Counted from the stretch's first letter, positions 23,124 to 31,867 are shown. The stretch: DNA of 64,000 bases from RYN-230 sp963834515 (GCA_963834515.1 CAWICB010000005.1:310001-374000), one strand, 5' to 3'. The notes: a model not told the origin generated them from the sequence alone. Numbers and translations: made by a program.

Positions 23124-23684
23124 GTGCTCCCCCTCCTGCTGGTCGCCGCCGCGGTCGGGCTGTCCAACCTGGCCGCGGCCATCGGCATCGGCTTCGGTGG
23201 CGTCACCGCCCGGACCCGGCTGCGGGTGGCGGTGGTGTTCGGGGCGTTCGAGGCCGGCATGCCCATCGTCGGCCTGGTCATCGGGGCCGGGCTGGCCACC
23301 GGCATCGGCCAGCTGGCCCGCTGGATCGGGGCCGGCCTGCTGATCATCCTGGGCGGGGTCACCGTGGTCCGGTCGCTGCGCCAGCCCGCCTGGCCGGCCG
23401 ACGGCCGCGGGACGCACCCCGCGCACAGCATGGGCCTGGGCCAGCTGATCGTCACCGCGTTCGCGCTCAGCCTGGACAACCTGGCCGCCGGGTTCGCCCT
23501 GGGCACGCTGCACATCAGCGTGGCCGAGGGCGCCATCGTGATCGGCGCGGTGAGCGTGGCCATGTCGCTGGCCGGGCTGGAACTCGGCGGCCGACTGGGC
23601 ACCGCGGCGGGCCGCCGCGGCGAGCAGATCGGCGGCGCCATCCTGGTCGCGGTGGGCGTGGCCCTCGCGGCCGGTGTGCTGTGA
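23124..23684 (+). CDS. MntP-like manganese efflux membrane protein
   Basis: 186 residues, six predicted helices in two related halves. Each half has the family's acidic or polar motif: LSNLAAAIGIGFGG in the first, and ALSLDNLAAGFALG in the second. MntP proteins export Mn2+ from the cytoplasm. In the first half the usual Asp is replaced (SNLAAAIG), which departs from MntP and may indicate altered cation handling. No mntP-type riboswitch is visible in the 26-nt upstream gap. It is likely co-transcribed with the VOC gene. Confidence 0.7.
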   Translation: MLPLLLVAAAVGLSNLAAAIGIGFGGVTARTRLRVAVVFGAFEAGMPIVGLVIGAGLATGIGQLARWIGAGLLIILGGVTVVRSLRQPAWPADGRGTHPAHSMGLGQLIVTAFALSLDNLAAGFALGTLHISVAEGAIVIGAVSVAMSLAGLELGGRLGTAAGRRGEQIGGAILVAVGVALAAGVL

Positions 23685-23757
23685 CGCAGCGGCCTGGCCC
23701 CAGTCCAGCCGAGTTGAGCCAGCCGAGTTGAGCCAGCCGAGCTCAGTCAGCTGAAGC

Positions 23758-23949
23758 TCAGCCGGCCAGGCTGAGCGCCAGCCGCGGGCAGGACGCCACC
23801 GCCCGGCGGACCGCATCAGCCGACCGGGCGGGCACCTCCGCCGCCGTGATGTGCAGGTAGTCCTCGTCGTCGAGGTCGAAGACGTCCGGGGCGAGGCCCG
23901 CACACACCCCGTTGGCCTCACACAGGTCGCGATCGACCACCACCCGCAT
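23758..23949 (-). CDS. [3Fe-4S]-type ferredoxin
   Basis: 63 residues. Cysteines are at 10, 16 and 55, in DLCEANGVC and ASCPRLA; the usual second-position Cys is Asn/Ala-like, which gives a 3Fe-4S rather than 4Fe-4S site. Such ferredoxins usually pass electrons to cytochrome P450s, but no P450 is in the window. ATG 23949 has AAGGAGG 7 nt upstream, deciding against the longer frame to 24069. It is divergent from the methyltransferase gene. Confidence 0.9.
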   Translation of the reverse strand: MRVVVDRDLCEANGVCAGLAPDVFDLDDEDYLHITAAEVPARSADAVRRAVASCPRLALSLAG

Positions 23950-24095
23950 CGCCCTGCCTCCTTCACCCGGGACGCCCAGCGCTACAGTACGTCCCGTCCC
24001 GCCCGGGGGCAGCTCCTGCCGCCAGCCGCGCGCCCGGGCGGCCGGCTGCCCCCAGCGAGCGTTGGGCAAGTGCGGCCTTTTGAAGGGGGGCCCGG

Positions 24096-24725
24096 ATGGG
24101 GATGCCAGCGGGGCTACGGGCAGCGGCCGAGGCGGCCAAGGGGTTCATGCCGCCCGCCGAAGGGCTGGCCCTGTACGCGACCACGGCCGCCTATGCGGCC
24201 CGCGGGCCCATCCTGGAGATCGGCAGCTACTGCGGCAAGTCCACCATCTACCTGGCCGCGGCGGGGCGGCAGGGCGGCCAGCTGGTCATCACGGTGGATC
24301 ATCACCACGGCTCCGAGGAGAACCAGCCGGGCTGGGAGTACCACGACCCGGCGCTGGTGGACGAGCGGACCGGGCGGCTGGACACGCTGCCCGCGTTCCG
24401 GGCCACGCTGGCCGCGGCCGGCCTGGAGGACCAGGTCATCGCCGTGGTGGGCCGGTCGGCGCAGGTCGCCACGCTGTGGCGGGTCCCGCTGGGCATGCTG
24501 TTCATCGACGGCGGGCACACCGACGAGGCGGCGCAGGCCGACTACGCCAACTGGTCGCCGTGGGTGGCCCCGGGCGGGGCTCTGGCCATTCACGACGTGT
24601 TCCCTGATCCGGCCGACGGCGGCCAGGCCCCGTACCGGATCTACCGGCGCGCCCTGGAATCCGGCCAGTTCACCGACGTGTCCCGGCACGGCTCGCTGCG
24701 CGTGCTGGAGCGCACCGGCGGCTAG
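24096..24725 (+). CDS. Class I SAM-dependent methyltransferase (Methyltransf_24 type)
   Basis: 209 residues. The SAM-binding motif I is PILEIGSYCGKSTIYLA (near residue 40). An acidic post-I segment (VITVDHHHGSEE) follows, and FIDGGHTDEAAQADYANWSPWVAPGGALAIHDVF is typical of the class-24 O-methyltransferase-like group. The target is unknown. ATG 24096 has AAGGGGGG 5 nt upstream. It is convergent with the toroid protein gene; the two overlap by 4 nt at their 3' ends. It is grouped with another methyltransferase and a glycosyltransferase, so it may act in the same glycoconjugate pathway. Confidence 0.85.
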   Translation: MGMPAGLRAAAEAAKGFMPPAEGLALYATTAAYAARGPILEIGSYCGKSTIYLAAAGRQGGQLVITVDHHHGSEENQPGWEYHDPALVDERTGRLDTLPAFRATLAAAGLEDQVIAVVGRSAQVATLWRVPLGMLFIDGGHTDEAAQADYANWSPWVAPGGALAIHDVFPDPADGGQAPYRIYRRALESGQFTDVSRHGSLRVLERTGG

Positions 24726-25879
24726 CGCAGGTCCCGGGCCGGCCGGCAGCGCGGCGAGAAGCAGTGCCGGGGCGAGCCCGGCTCGGCCGGCGGCGGCAGC
24801 GGCACGTCGCGGAACATGGCCGCGGCGCGGGTGGTGCCGGACAGCACGTCGGCGGCCAGGATCATGGCGGCCGCGGTCCAGCTGCTCCGCTCGGCCGGGA
24901 AGTGGGCCTGGTTGGCGAACTGCCACCCGGTCCAGTAGCCGCCGCCGGCGTCCCGCAAGTGCTGGACGTCGGCGTACACCTGCCGGGCCCGCGCATGGTC
25001 ACCCACCGCGTGCAGCGCCATCACCAGCTCGCACGTTTCCGCCCCGGTGATCCAGGGCTCGTCGCGGACACAGCGCACACCCAGCCCGGGGACCACGAAC
25101 TCGGCCCACTGCGCGTCCAGCCGGTCCAGCCCGGCCGGGCCGCGTACCGGGCCGGCCAGTACCGGGTAGTACCAGTCCATCGAGAACCAGCTCTTGTCCG
25201 CGAACGCCTCCGGGTGGCAGGCCACCACGTGGCCCAGCCGGCCGGCCGCCAGTTCCCAGGCGGGCTGCGGCTCACCCAGGTACTCGGCCAGCCAGACTGC
25301 GCAGCACAGGCTCTGGTAGGTGCTGGCGCACCCGGTGAGCAGCGCGTAGCTGGCCGCCATCCCGTCGGCCGCGCGCTGCCACAGGATCTCACCCCGCGGC
25401 ACCTGCAGCGACAGCACGAACCCCATGGCCCGGCGGACCGTGGGCCACATCAGGGCCAGGAACTCCTCGTCCCCGGTGACCTGGAACTCGTGCCAGGTGC
25501 CTACGGCCACGTAGGCGGTCTGGTTGCTCTCCCCGCCGGCGTCGGTCACGGTATCCCCGACGACCCGTTTCGGCCACGAGCCGTCCGCGCGCTGGGTGTG
25601 CCGCAGCCAGTCGTAGGCCAGCCGCGCCGCGCTGGTCAGCCCGCAGGCGGACAGCGCCATCGCGCACTCCACGTGATCCCATGCGTCGGTGTGGCCGTCC
25701 GGCCAGCTGATCGCGCCTGAGGCGGCCTGCCGGGCGGCGATGTGCTCACCGGTGGCCAGCACCTCGCGGGCGGTGAGGATGCCGGGCACGGCCGGCACGA
25801 CGCGTTCGGCCAGGCCCGGGCCAGCGCCGGCGGCCGGCCCGCGGCCCACTGAGCTGGCCAGCCCGTCAGGCGGCGGCAT
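24722..25879 (-). CDS. Alpha/alpha-toroid protein (prenyltransferase/squalene-cyclase-repeat-like)
   Basis: 385 residues. Repeated paired helices with QW-like motifs are visible (WPDGHTDAWDHVECAMALSACG, RADGSWPKRV, GYWTGWQFANQAHFPAERSSWTAAAMILAADVL). This suggests a six-hairpin toroid such as terpene cyclase, prenyltransferase or GH15-like folds. No DDXXD or complete glycosidase catalytic pair can be assigned by eye. Its ATG overlaps the end of the upstream methyltransferase gene by 14 nt, so it is the third gene of a coupled GT4-methyltransferase-toroid operon. Function is best described as unknown enzyme in a lipid-glycan or secondary pathway. Confidence 0.6.
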   Translation of the reverse strand: MPPPDGLASSVGRGPAAGAGPGLAERVVPAVPGILTAREVLATGEHIAARQAASGAISWPDGHTDAWDHVECAMALSACGLTSAARLAYDWLRHTQRADGSWPKRVVGDTVTDAGGESNQTAYVAVGTWHEFQVTGDEEFLALMWPTVRRAMGFVLSLQVPRGEILWQRAADGMAASYALLTGCASTYQSLCCAVWLAEYLGEPQPAWELAAGRLGHVVACHPEAFADKSWFSMDWYYPVLAGPVRGPAGLDRLDAQWAEFVVPGLGVRCVRDEPWITGAETCELVMALHAVGDHARARQVYADVQHLRDAGGGYWTGWQFANQAHFPAERSSWTAAAMILAADVLSGTTRAAAMFRDVPLPPPAEPGSPRHCFSPRCRPARDLR

Positions 25880-26633
25880 GCGCCCGCGTGGTGGCCGGGA
25901 CGGGGCGGGCGGCCGGCCGGGCGGCCGGCTTCTCGGCGTAGACGACCAGGCTCTTCCCGATCAGCGGGTTCATCGCCCGCTCGGCCAGCCGGGTCACGGC
26001 CGGCCGCCGCATGATGTCCCAGACCAGCAGCCGGTGGTAGGCCCGGGCCAGCGGATGGCCGTCGTCGTGCACGCCCACCGCGCACTTGAGCCACCAGTAC
26101 GGCGAGTGCAGGCCGTGCGCGTGGTGGTGCCCGCCGACCAGCAGCCCAGCCGCGGTGAGTTTGGCTTCCAGCTCGCCGCGGGTGTAGATGCGGACATGGC
26201 CGCCCGGCGTGTTGTGGTAGTCCGCGGACAGGCCCCAGCAGACCCGTTCCGGCAGCCAGGCGGGCACGGTCACGGCCAGCTGGCCACCGGGCCGCAGCAC
26301 CCGGCTGATCTCGGCCAGCGCGCGCTGGTCGGCCGGGATGTGCTCGAGCACCTCGGCCGCGATGACCCGGTCGAACGCGGCGTCCGGGAACGGCATCGCG
26401 GTCGCGTCCCCGCACACCGTCCGCGCGCCGGCGCCGGGCGGGGTTTCGCCCGCCTCATGCATGGCCGCGGCCACCCCGGCCACCCCGCGCAGCTCGGCGG
26501 CGTCCGCGTCCAGCGCCACCACCGACCCGCCGTGCCGCAGCGCCTCGAACGCATGCCGCCCCGCCCCGCAGCCGAGATCGAGCACCCGGTCACCGGGGCC
26601 AACCGGGAGCCGCCGGAAATCGACGGTCAGCAC
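25866..26633 (-). CDS. Class I SAM-dependent methyltransferase (Methyltransf_11/UbiE-like)
   Basis: 255 residues. Motif I is RVLDLGCGAGRHAFEAL, then VVALDAD, GDATAMPFPDAAFDRVIAAEVLEHI, and RVLRPGGQLAVTVPAWLPE. The later part includes a His-rich loop (GGHHHAHGLHSPYWWLKCA) and a basic C-terminus. It probably methylates a small molecule or glycosylated lipid. GTG 26633 overlaps the upstream glycosyltransferase stop by 7 nt, arguing for coupled translation; a longer frame to 27371 is entirely inside that gene and is rejected. Confidence 0.85.
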   Translation of the reverse strand: MLTVDFRRLPVGPGDRVLDLGCGAGRHAFEALRHGGSVVALDADAAELRGVAGVAAAMHEAGETPPGAGARTVCGDATAMPFPDAAFDRVIAAEVLEHIPADQRALAEISRVLRPGGQLAVTVPAWLPERVCWGLSADYHNTPGGHVRIYTRGELEAKLTAAGLLVGGHHHAHGLHSPYWWLKCAVGVHDDGHPLARAYHRLLVWDIMRRPAVTRLAERAMNPLIGKSLVVYAEKPAARPAARPVPATTRAHAAA

Positions 26634-27877
26634 GCCGGGGCCCCGCTGGCCGCGATCGCGGCCCGGTAGCGGTCCACCGTGGCCCGGGCCACCGCGCTCC
26701 ACGCGAACCGCTCCTGGACCCGCTGCCAGGCGGCCGTGCCCAGCCGGGCCCGATCGGCGGGCGAGTCCAGCAGGTCCCGCAGGGTGGCCGCGAGCACGTC
26801 CGGATCGCCCGGCTCGACCAGCCGCGCGGCGTCCCCGGTGACCTCGGGCAGCGCGCCGGTCCGGCTGGCCACCAGCGGCGTCCCGGACGCCATGTGCTCC
26901 ACGGCGGGCAGCGAGAAGCCCTCGTACAGCGAGGGAACGACCGCGATCTCGGCGCTGGCGCACAGCCCGGCCAGCTCGGTGTCGCTGATCCCGTGCACGA
27001 ACCGGACCCGGTCGCCCAGGGCCAGCTCCCCGGCCAGCCGTTCGGTCGGGCCGCCCGGGGCTGGCCTGCCCACCACGATCAGCTGCGCGTCCCGCTCCAC
27101 GGTCAGCTTGGCTACCGCCTGGAGCAGCGTGGCCACCCCCTTGAGCGGCGAGTCCGCGCTGGCCACGGCCACGATCCGGCCGGGCACCCGCGGTTCGTCC
27201 CGGGGGTGGAACAGCCGGGTGTCCACGCCCAGCGGAATCACGTGCACCTGGGCTGGGTCGACCCGGAAGTCTCGGCAGATGTCGGCTCGGGACGCCTGCG
27301 AAGCGGTCAGGATCGGCCCCACCCGGCGGGCCACCCGGCTCTGCATCCGGACGAACGAGTACCAGCGCCACTTGCCGACCCAGTCCTTGCCGCGCGCCGC
27401 GGCCAGCTCGATCCGCCGGTCCACGCTGATCGGGTGGTGGATGCTGGTCATCAGCGGCAGGCCGATCCGGGGCAGCCCGAGCAGGCCATAGGCCAGCACC
27501 TGGTTGTCGTGCACCAGGTCAAAGTCGGCCCGCCGGGCGCGCAGCAGGCGCAGGGCCCGCAGGCTGAACGTGAGCGGCTCGGGGAACGCCCCGGTCTTCA
27601 TGGTGGCGAATTCCAGCACGTCGATCCAGTCCCGGTACTCGCCCAGCCGGGGCGTGCGGAACGGGTCCTCGTCCCGGTACAGGTCCAGGCTGGGCACCGG
27701 GCGGAGCAGCGGCCCCGGCTCCAGGTCCGGGTACGGCTGGCCGGAGAACACCTCGACGTAGTGCCCGAGCGCGGCCAGTTCGCGGGACAGGTGACGCAGG
27801 TAGATGCCCTGGCCACCACAATGCGGCTTGCTGCGATAGGAAAGCAGTGCGACGCGCAGCGGGTGATCCGTGGTCAT
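26627..27877 (-). CDS. Glycosyltransferase family 4
   Basis: 416 residues in the GT-B fold. The N-domain begins HPLRVALLSYRSKPHCGGQGIYLRHLSRELAALGH. The C-domain shows AVASADSPLKGVATLL and VPSLYEGFSLPAVEHMASGTPLVAS, the GT4 E-x7-E retaining motif. It transfers a sugar from a nucleotide donor to an unknown acceptor on the cytoplasmic side. ATG 27877 gives the conserved start; the frame extends to 27937. It is the first gene of the leftward operon GT4-methyltransferase-toroid. A perfect 31-bp duplication lies 24 bp upstream of the start. Confidence 0.88.
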   Translation of the reverse strand: MTTDHPLRVALLSYRSKPHCGGQGIYLRHLSRELAALGHYVEVFSGQPYPDLEPGPLLRPVPSLDLYRDEDPFRTPRLGEYRDWIDVLEFATMKTGAFPEPLTFSLRALRLLRARRADFDLVHDNQVLAYGLLGLPRIGLPLMTSIHHPISVDRRIELAAARGKDWVGKWRWYSFVRMQSRVARRVGPILTASQASRADICRDFRVDPAQVHVIPLGVDTRLFHPRDEPRVPGRIVAVASADSPLKGVATLLQAVAKLTVERDAQLIVVGRPAPGGPTERLAGELALGDRVRFVHGISDTELAGLCASAEIAVVPSLYEGFSLPAVEHMASGTPLVASRTGALPEVTGDAARLVEPGDPDVLAATLRDLLDSPADRARLGTAAWQRVQERFAWSAVARATVDRYRAAIAASGAPAC

Positions 27878-27900
27878 CACGCAGGTCCGCACCTCTCGTT

Positions 27901-27962
27901 TGGCACTTGACGTTCGGCACTGCCCGTCCGGTGGCACTTGACGTTCGGCACTGCCCGTCCGG
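27901..27962. repeat. Perfect 31-bp tandem duplication upstream of the glycosyltransferase
   Basis: Each unit starts TGGCACTTGACGTTCGGCAC and ends TGCCCGTCCGG; the two copies (27901-27931 and 27932-27962) are identical. TTGAC within each unit could serve as a plus-strand -35-like element, but the adjacent gene reads the other way, so an operator duplication is equally possible. Confidence 0.8.
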
Positions 27963-28162
27963 TTTGTCCGCCGCTGGCTGTCCGTACCGGGGAGGCCCGC
28001 CCGCGTGGCCGGTTAGGCAGCGAACATTACCATCGGGTACACCCGTCACCTTGATCCGGGACGGGCCGGTCCGCGATCCGGGACGCGCCGGTCCGTGGCG
28101 GCCGGCGGCAGCGCCCGGTCAGGCCCGTAAGCTGCGCCGGCGTGCCCCTGAAGTGGCATGAG

Positions 28163-28252
28163 CCCGGCGGCAGGGCGGGCCCGGGTGAGCGCCGGGCCCG
28201 GCGGCAGGGCGGGCCCGGGTGAGCGCCGGGCCGGTGGCAGGGCCGGCCCGGG
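28163..28252. repeat. 34-bp tandem repeat, 2.6 copies
   Basis: Units start CCCGGCGGCAGGGCGGGCCC and end TGAGCGCCGGG, at 28163 and 28197, with a degraded third unit to about 28252. It lies downstream of the VIT1-like gene and contains GC-rich inverted segments, so it may help termination. Confidence 0.65.
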
Positions 28253-28268
28253 GTGGGGGTGGGCCGGG

Positions 28269-29012
28269 TTACGAGACGCCGGCGCCGACCGCGCTGCCGA
28301 TCGCGAACGTGATGCCGGCCGCCGCCGCGCCCAGCACGAGCTGGCGCACCGCGCCGCGCAGGAACGGCCGGTCGGTGAGCCGGGCCACCAGCCCGCCGCC
28401 GACGAACGCGGCCACCGCGGCCAGGCTCAGGGACAGGGCCAGGGCCAGGGTCAGGCTGTTGATCCGGAACAGGTAGGGCAGCAGCGGGATGAGCGCGCCG
28501 ATCGCGAACGTCAGCAGCGATGCGGCCGCTGCCGTGTACGGCGAGGGCAGGTCTTCGGGGTCCACGCCGAGCTCCTCGCGGACGTGTATACCCAGCGCCT
28601 GCTCGGGATGGGCCGAGATCTGCGCCGCGACCTTGTCGGCCAGCCCGGGTTCCACCCCCTGCCTGCGGAACGTCTCGGCCAGCTCGCGCCGCTCCGAGTC
28701 CGGGTTGTACTTCAGCTCGTGGGCTTCCTTGCGGACCTCGGACTGCACCAGCTCGTTCTGCGAGGAAACCGAGACGTACTCGCCGGTTGCCATGGAGAAC
28801 GCGCCCGCGGCCAGCCCAGCCAGCCCGGTCAGCACGATGAGATGCGGGGAGCCGTGCGAGGCGTTCACCCCCGCCCCCACGCCGGCGATCAGCGAGACGT
28901 TGGTGACCAGGCCATCCATGGCCCCGAACACGGCCGGGCGGAGCCAGCCACCGGACACATCCTTGTGCTGGTGCCCGGGCACCTCGTGGTGTTCGCTAAT
29001 CTCTACTGACAT
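28269..29012 (-). CDS. VIT1/CCC1-family iron/manganese transporter
   Basis: 247 residues. The first helix holds WLRPAVFGAMDGLVTNVSLIAGVGAG, the family signature. Next comes GAFSMATGEYVSVSSQNELVQSEV, then the cytoplasmic metal-binding helices with many Glu/His (KEAHELKYNPDSERRELAE). Three further helices complete the five-helix fold. VIT1/CCC1 proteins sequester or export Fe2+/Mn2+. ATG 29012 is chosen because homologues start near here; the longer frame to 29102 lacks a site, and the site for 29012 is weak, lying in the palindrome TGGGAAATCCCA. Divergent from the osmoprotectant operon. Confidence 0.88.
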   Translation of the reverse strand: MSVEISEHHEVPGHQHKDVSGGWLRPAVFGAMDGLVTNVSLIAGVGAGVNASHGSPHLIVLTGLAGLAAGAFSMATGEYVSVSSQNELVQSEVRKEAHELKYNPDSERRELAETFRRQGVEPGLADKVAAQISAHPEQALGIHVREELGVDPEDLPSPYTAAAASLLTFAIGALIPLLPYLFRINSLTLALALSLSLAAVAAFVGGGLVARLTDRPFLRGAVRQLVLGAAAAGITFAIGSAVGAGVS

Positions 29013-29366
29013 GGTGGGATTTCCCAGGGGGTGTCCGGGCGCGCGCTGGCCGGCGCACCGCTGGCGGGGTACTGAGCATGCTTGCCCGCAACCGGGAGCC
29101 AAACCTCCGGCCCGGCATGATTATTCCCCGTCCCCGCGGTCCCGACCCGGCCCGGCCGGGGCGGCGGGCGTGGCCCTGGCCAGCCCAGGCACGGTGTCAC
29201 GCCCGGTCTCGTCTCGGACACGGTTCGCCGTGGCAGCGTGGCTGGGCCCGCGGAACGTGGTTACGCTGATCTTGCTGCGGCTGCCGGGCATGCTGCCCAG
29301 CAGCACGGGCAGGGAGCAGCGTCATACCCCGGGACCCAGGTGGGGGCCAGACCGGAAGGCCACGTC
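29013..29366. other. Divergent intergenic region (about 354 bp, no gene)
   Basis: It separates the VIT1-like gene and the osmoprotectant ABC operon and should hold both promoters. It contains the small palindrome TGGGATTTCCCA (29015-29026) and the ABC gene's ribosome site GGAAGG at 29353. I see no convincing gene. Confidence 0.55.
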
Positions 29367-30512
29367 GTGATCACCTTCGAAGGCGTGACGAAACGGTACC
29401 CGGGCGGAACGCTGGCGGTAGATGATCTCAACCTGGAGATCCCGGCCGGGCAGACGATGGTGCTGGTCGGTCCCAGCGGCTGCGGCAAGACGACCACGCT
29501 GCGGATGATCAACCGGCTGATCGACCCGACCAGCGGCCGGATCCTGCTCGACGGGCGGGACATCCAGCAGTCCGACCCGCCCACCCTGCGCCGCGGCATC
29601 GGTTACGTCATCCAGCAGGCCGGGCTGTTCCCGCACCGCACGATCGAGGACAACATCGGCACCGTGCCGCTGCTCATCGGCTGGGGCAAGGCCCGGGCCC
29701 GGGCCCGGGCCCGGGAGCTGATGAAGCTGGTCGGCCTGGACGAGAGCCTGGGCCGGCGCTACCCGTACCAGCTGTCCGGCGGCCAGCAGCAGCGGGTCGG
29801 GGTGGCCCGGGCGCTGGCCGCGGACCCGCCGGTGCTGCTGATGGACGAGCCGTTCAGCGCGGTCGACCCGATTGTCAGAGCCAGCCTGCAAGATGAGCTT
29901 CTCCGGCTGCAGGCGGAGCTGCACAAGACCGTCGTGCTGGTTACGCACGACGTGGAGGAGGCCATCAAGGTGGGCGACCAGGTCGCCATCTTCCGCCCGG
30001 GCGGCCGGCTGGCCCAGGTGGACAGCCCGGAGCGGCTGCTCACCGCGCCCGCCGACAGCTACGTGGAGAGCTTCCTGGGCTTCGACCGGGGCATCCGCCG
30101 GCTGTCTTTCCTGGCCGCCGCCGGGCTGAGCCTGGACGACACGGCCGTGGTCAGCGCCAGCACGCCGGTCTGGGAAGCGGCCGAGCACGCGGGCCGCACC
30201 GGTGAGCCCTGGCTGCTGGTCACCGATGCGGGCCGGAGACCGCGGGGCTGGGTCAGCAGCCACGAGCTGAAGTCGCTGTCCCGCGAGGCTACCGTGGGTG
30301 ACGCCAGGCTGAGCCCGTACGGGCACACGTTCGGGGTCAGCACCGACTCGCTGCGGGCCGCGCTGGACGCCACCCTGCTGTCCCCGGCCGGCCGGGCCGT
30401 CGGGGTGGACGAGCAGGGCCGGGTGGTCGGCGTGACCTCTTACGAACGGCTCGGCGCCGCGGCCGAAGCGGCCGAGCCGGCCGCGGAACCGTCGCCCACC
30501 GGAACGAGCTGA
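29367..30512 (+). CDS. Osmoprotectant ABC transporter, ATP-binding subunit (OpuBA/ProV type) with CBS domains
   Basis: 381 residues. Walker A is GPSGCGKTT, the signature LSGGQQQRVGVARAL and Walker B VLLMDEPFSAVDP. After the ATPase domain come CBS-like repeats (residues about 250-360, e.g. WLLVTDAGRRPRGWV and VGVDEQGRVVGVTSYERL), which in OpuA-type systems sense ionic strength. It energises uptake of glycine betaine, choline or carnitine. GTG 29367 follows GGAAGG by 8 nt; the frame extends to 29238. First gene of a four-gene operon (6 nt to the next). Confidence 0.92.
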   Translation: MITFEGVTKRYPGGTLAVDDLNLEIPAGQTMVLVGPSGCGKTTTLRMINRLIDPTSGRILLDGRDIQQSDPPTLRRGIGYVIQQAGLFPHRTIEDNIGTVPLLIGWGKARARARARELMKLVGLDESLGRRYPYQLSGGQQQRVGVARALAADPPVLLMDEPFSAVDPIVRASLQDELLRLQAELHKTVVLVTHDVEEAIKVGDQVAIFRPGGRLAQVDSPERLLTAPADSYVESFLGFDRGIRRLSFLAAAGLSLDDTAVVSASTPVWEAAEHAGRTGEPWLLVTDAGRRPRGWVSSHELKSLSREATVGDARLSPYGHTFGVSTDSLRAALDATLLSPAGRAVGVDEQGRVVGVTSYERLGAAAEAAEPAAEPSPTGTS

Positions 30513-30518
30513 CCCGCC

Positions 30519-31193
30519 ATGGACTGGCCGCAGGTTCCCCAGCTCATCTGGGAGAACGCCTACCTGGGCGTGGTGCCCGCGCTGCTCGGGCTGATCGTCT
30601 CGGTGCCGCTGGGCATCATGTGTATCCGGTGGCGGTGGCTCTATCCGCCGGTGCTGTCCACCACCAGCGTGCTGTACGCGATCCCGTCGCTGGCTCTGTT
30701 CATCGTGCTGATCCCGTACACCGGGCTGACCGACACCACCGTGATCATCCCGCTCACCCTGTTCTCGCTGTGCGTGCTGGTGCCGAACGTGGTGGACGGG
30801 CTCCGCTCGGTCCCCGACCCAGTCCGGCAGGCCGCCACCGCGATGGGGTTCGGCACGCTGCGCCGGCTGGTCCGGGTGGAACTGCCGATCGCAGTGCCGA
30901 TCGTGATCGCCGGGCTGCGCGTCGCGGTGGTGGCCAGCATCAGCCTGGCCAGCGTCGGCCAGCTCATCGGGGTGAGCAGCCTGGGCTACCTGATCGTGGA
31001 CGGTTACCAGCGTGACTTCACCGAGGAGATCCTGGTCGGCGGCGGGCTGATCATCGCGCTCGCGCTGGTCTGCGATCTGCTGCTGGTCCTGGTCCGCCGG
31101 CTGCTCACCCCGTGGCGGCCGCGCCGCCGCCGCCGGACCCAGCCCGAGGTCGTGGCCGAGCCGGTGCCCGCGCTGGCCGGAGGTGCCCGGTGA
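30519..31193 (+). CDS. Osmoprotectant ABC transporter permease (OpuBB/ProW type) 1
   Basis: 224 residues, five to six helices, with the BPD permease EAA loop AATAMGFGTLRRLVRVELPIAVPIVIAGLR. Short and typical of the OpuB class, in which two different permeases form the channel. It starts 6 nt after the ATPase gene, and its stop overlaps the next permease start in a GTGA junction, so the pair is translationally coupled. The C-terminal tail is Arg-rich and cytoplasmic. Confidence 0.92.
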   Translation: MDWPQVPQLIWENAYLGVVPALLGLIVSVPLGIMCIRWRWLYPPVLSTTSVLYAIPSLALFIVLIPYTGLTDTTVIIPLTLFSLCVLVPNVVDGLRSVPDPVRQAATAMGFGTLRRLVRVELPIAVPIVIAGLRVAVVASISLASVGQLIGVSSLGYLIVDGYQRDFTEEILVGGGLIIALALVCDLLLVLVRRLLTPWRPRRRRRTQPEVVAEPVPALAGGAR

Positions 31194-31867
31194 GCTTCCT
31201 CAGCTACGCGTGGGACTGGCTGAAGCAGCCGGCTCAGTGGCATGGTTCCGGCGGCATCCCGGTCCGGATCCTGGAGCAGCTCTACTACACCGGCCTGTCC
31301 CTGCTCATCGCGGCGCTGATCGCGGTCCCGCTGGGCATCCTGATCGGGCATACCGGCCGCGGCGCGGTGTTCGTGGTCAACCTGGCCAACGCCTGGCGGG
31401 CCATCCCCACTCTCGGCCTGCTGGTCCTGCTGACCGTCACGCTCGGCTTCTCCGTGCTGGCCTGGCTCATCCCGCTGGTCGTGCTCGGCATCCCGCCCAT
31501 CCTGGTCAACACCTATGAGGGTGTGGCCGGGGTCGACCCCGAACTCAAGGACGCGGCCCGCGGCATGGGCATGACGTCCTGGCAGCAGGTACGCAAGGTG
31601 GAGGTGCCGGTGGCCACGCCACTGATCATCCTCGGCCTGCGCACTGGGGCGATTTTCGTGGTCGCCACCGCGACTATCGCCGCGTACATCGGCCTGGGCG
31701 GCCTGGGCCGCTACATCATCGACGGGCTGGCGACCGACAACTACGGGGAGGTGGCCGGGGGAGCGGCGCTCGTCGTCGTGCTCGCCCTGGCTGTCCAAGC
31801 CGTGTTCATCGTCGTGCGGCGGCTCGCCGTGCCGGCCGGCCTGCGCCAGCAGGCCCGCCAGACGTGA
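31190..31867 (+). CDS. Osmoprotectant ABC transporter permease (OpuBD type) 2
   Basis: 225 residues, about six helices, with the EAA loop DAARGMGMTSWQQVRKVEVPVATPLIILGLR. It is the partner of permease 1. GTG 31190 overlaps the upstream stop by 4 nt. An upstream frame start at 31112 lies inside permease 1 and is not used. Confidence 0.92.
   Translation: MSFLSYAWDWLKQPAQWHGSGGIPVRILEQLYYTGLSLLIAALIAVPLGILIGHTGRGAVFVVNLANAWRAIPTLGLLVLLTVTLGFSVLAWLIPLVVLGIPPILVNTYEGVAGVDPELKDAARGMGMTSWQQVRKVEVPVATPLIILGLRTGAIFVVATATIAAYIGLGGLGRYIIDGLATDNYGEVAGGAALVVVLALAVQAVFIVVRRLAVPAGLRQQARQT

Larger units (their letters stand above)
27878..28268. other. Intergenic region with two tandem repeats (about 391 bp, no gene)
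   Basis: The spacer holds the glycosyltransferase promoter on the left, with its 31-bp tandem duplication, and a 34-bp tandem repeat at 28163-28252 next to the VIT1-like gene's end. No coding frame looks real. Confidence 0.6.

Noticed and set aside
26634..27371. An upstream extension of the second methyltransferase
   Set aside because: The extra 246 residues are out-of-frame glycosyltransferase DNA; the start at 26633 overlaps that gene's stop as expected for coupling.
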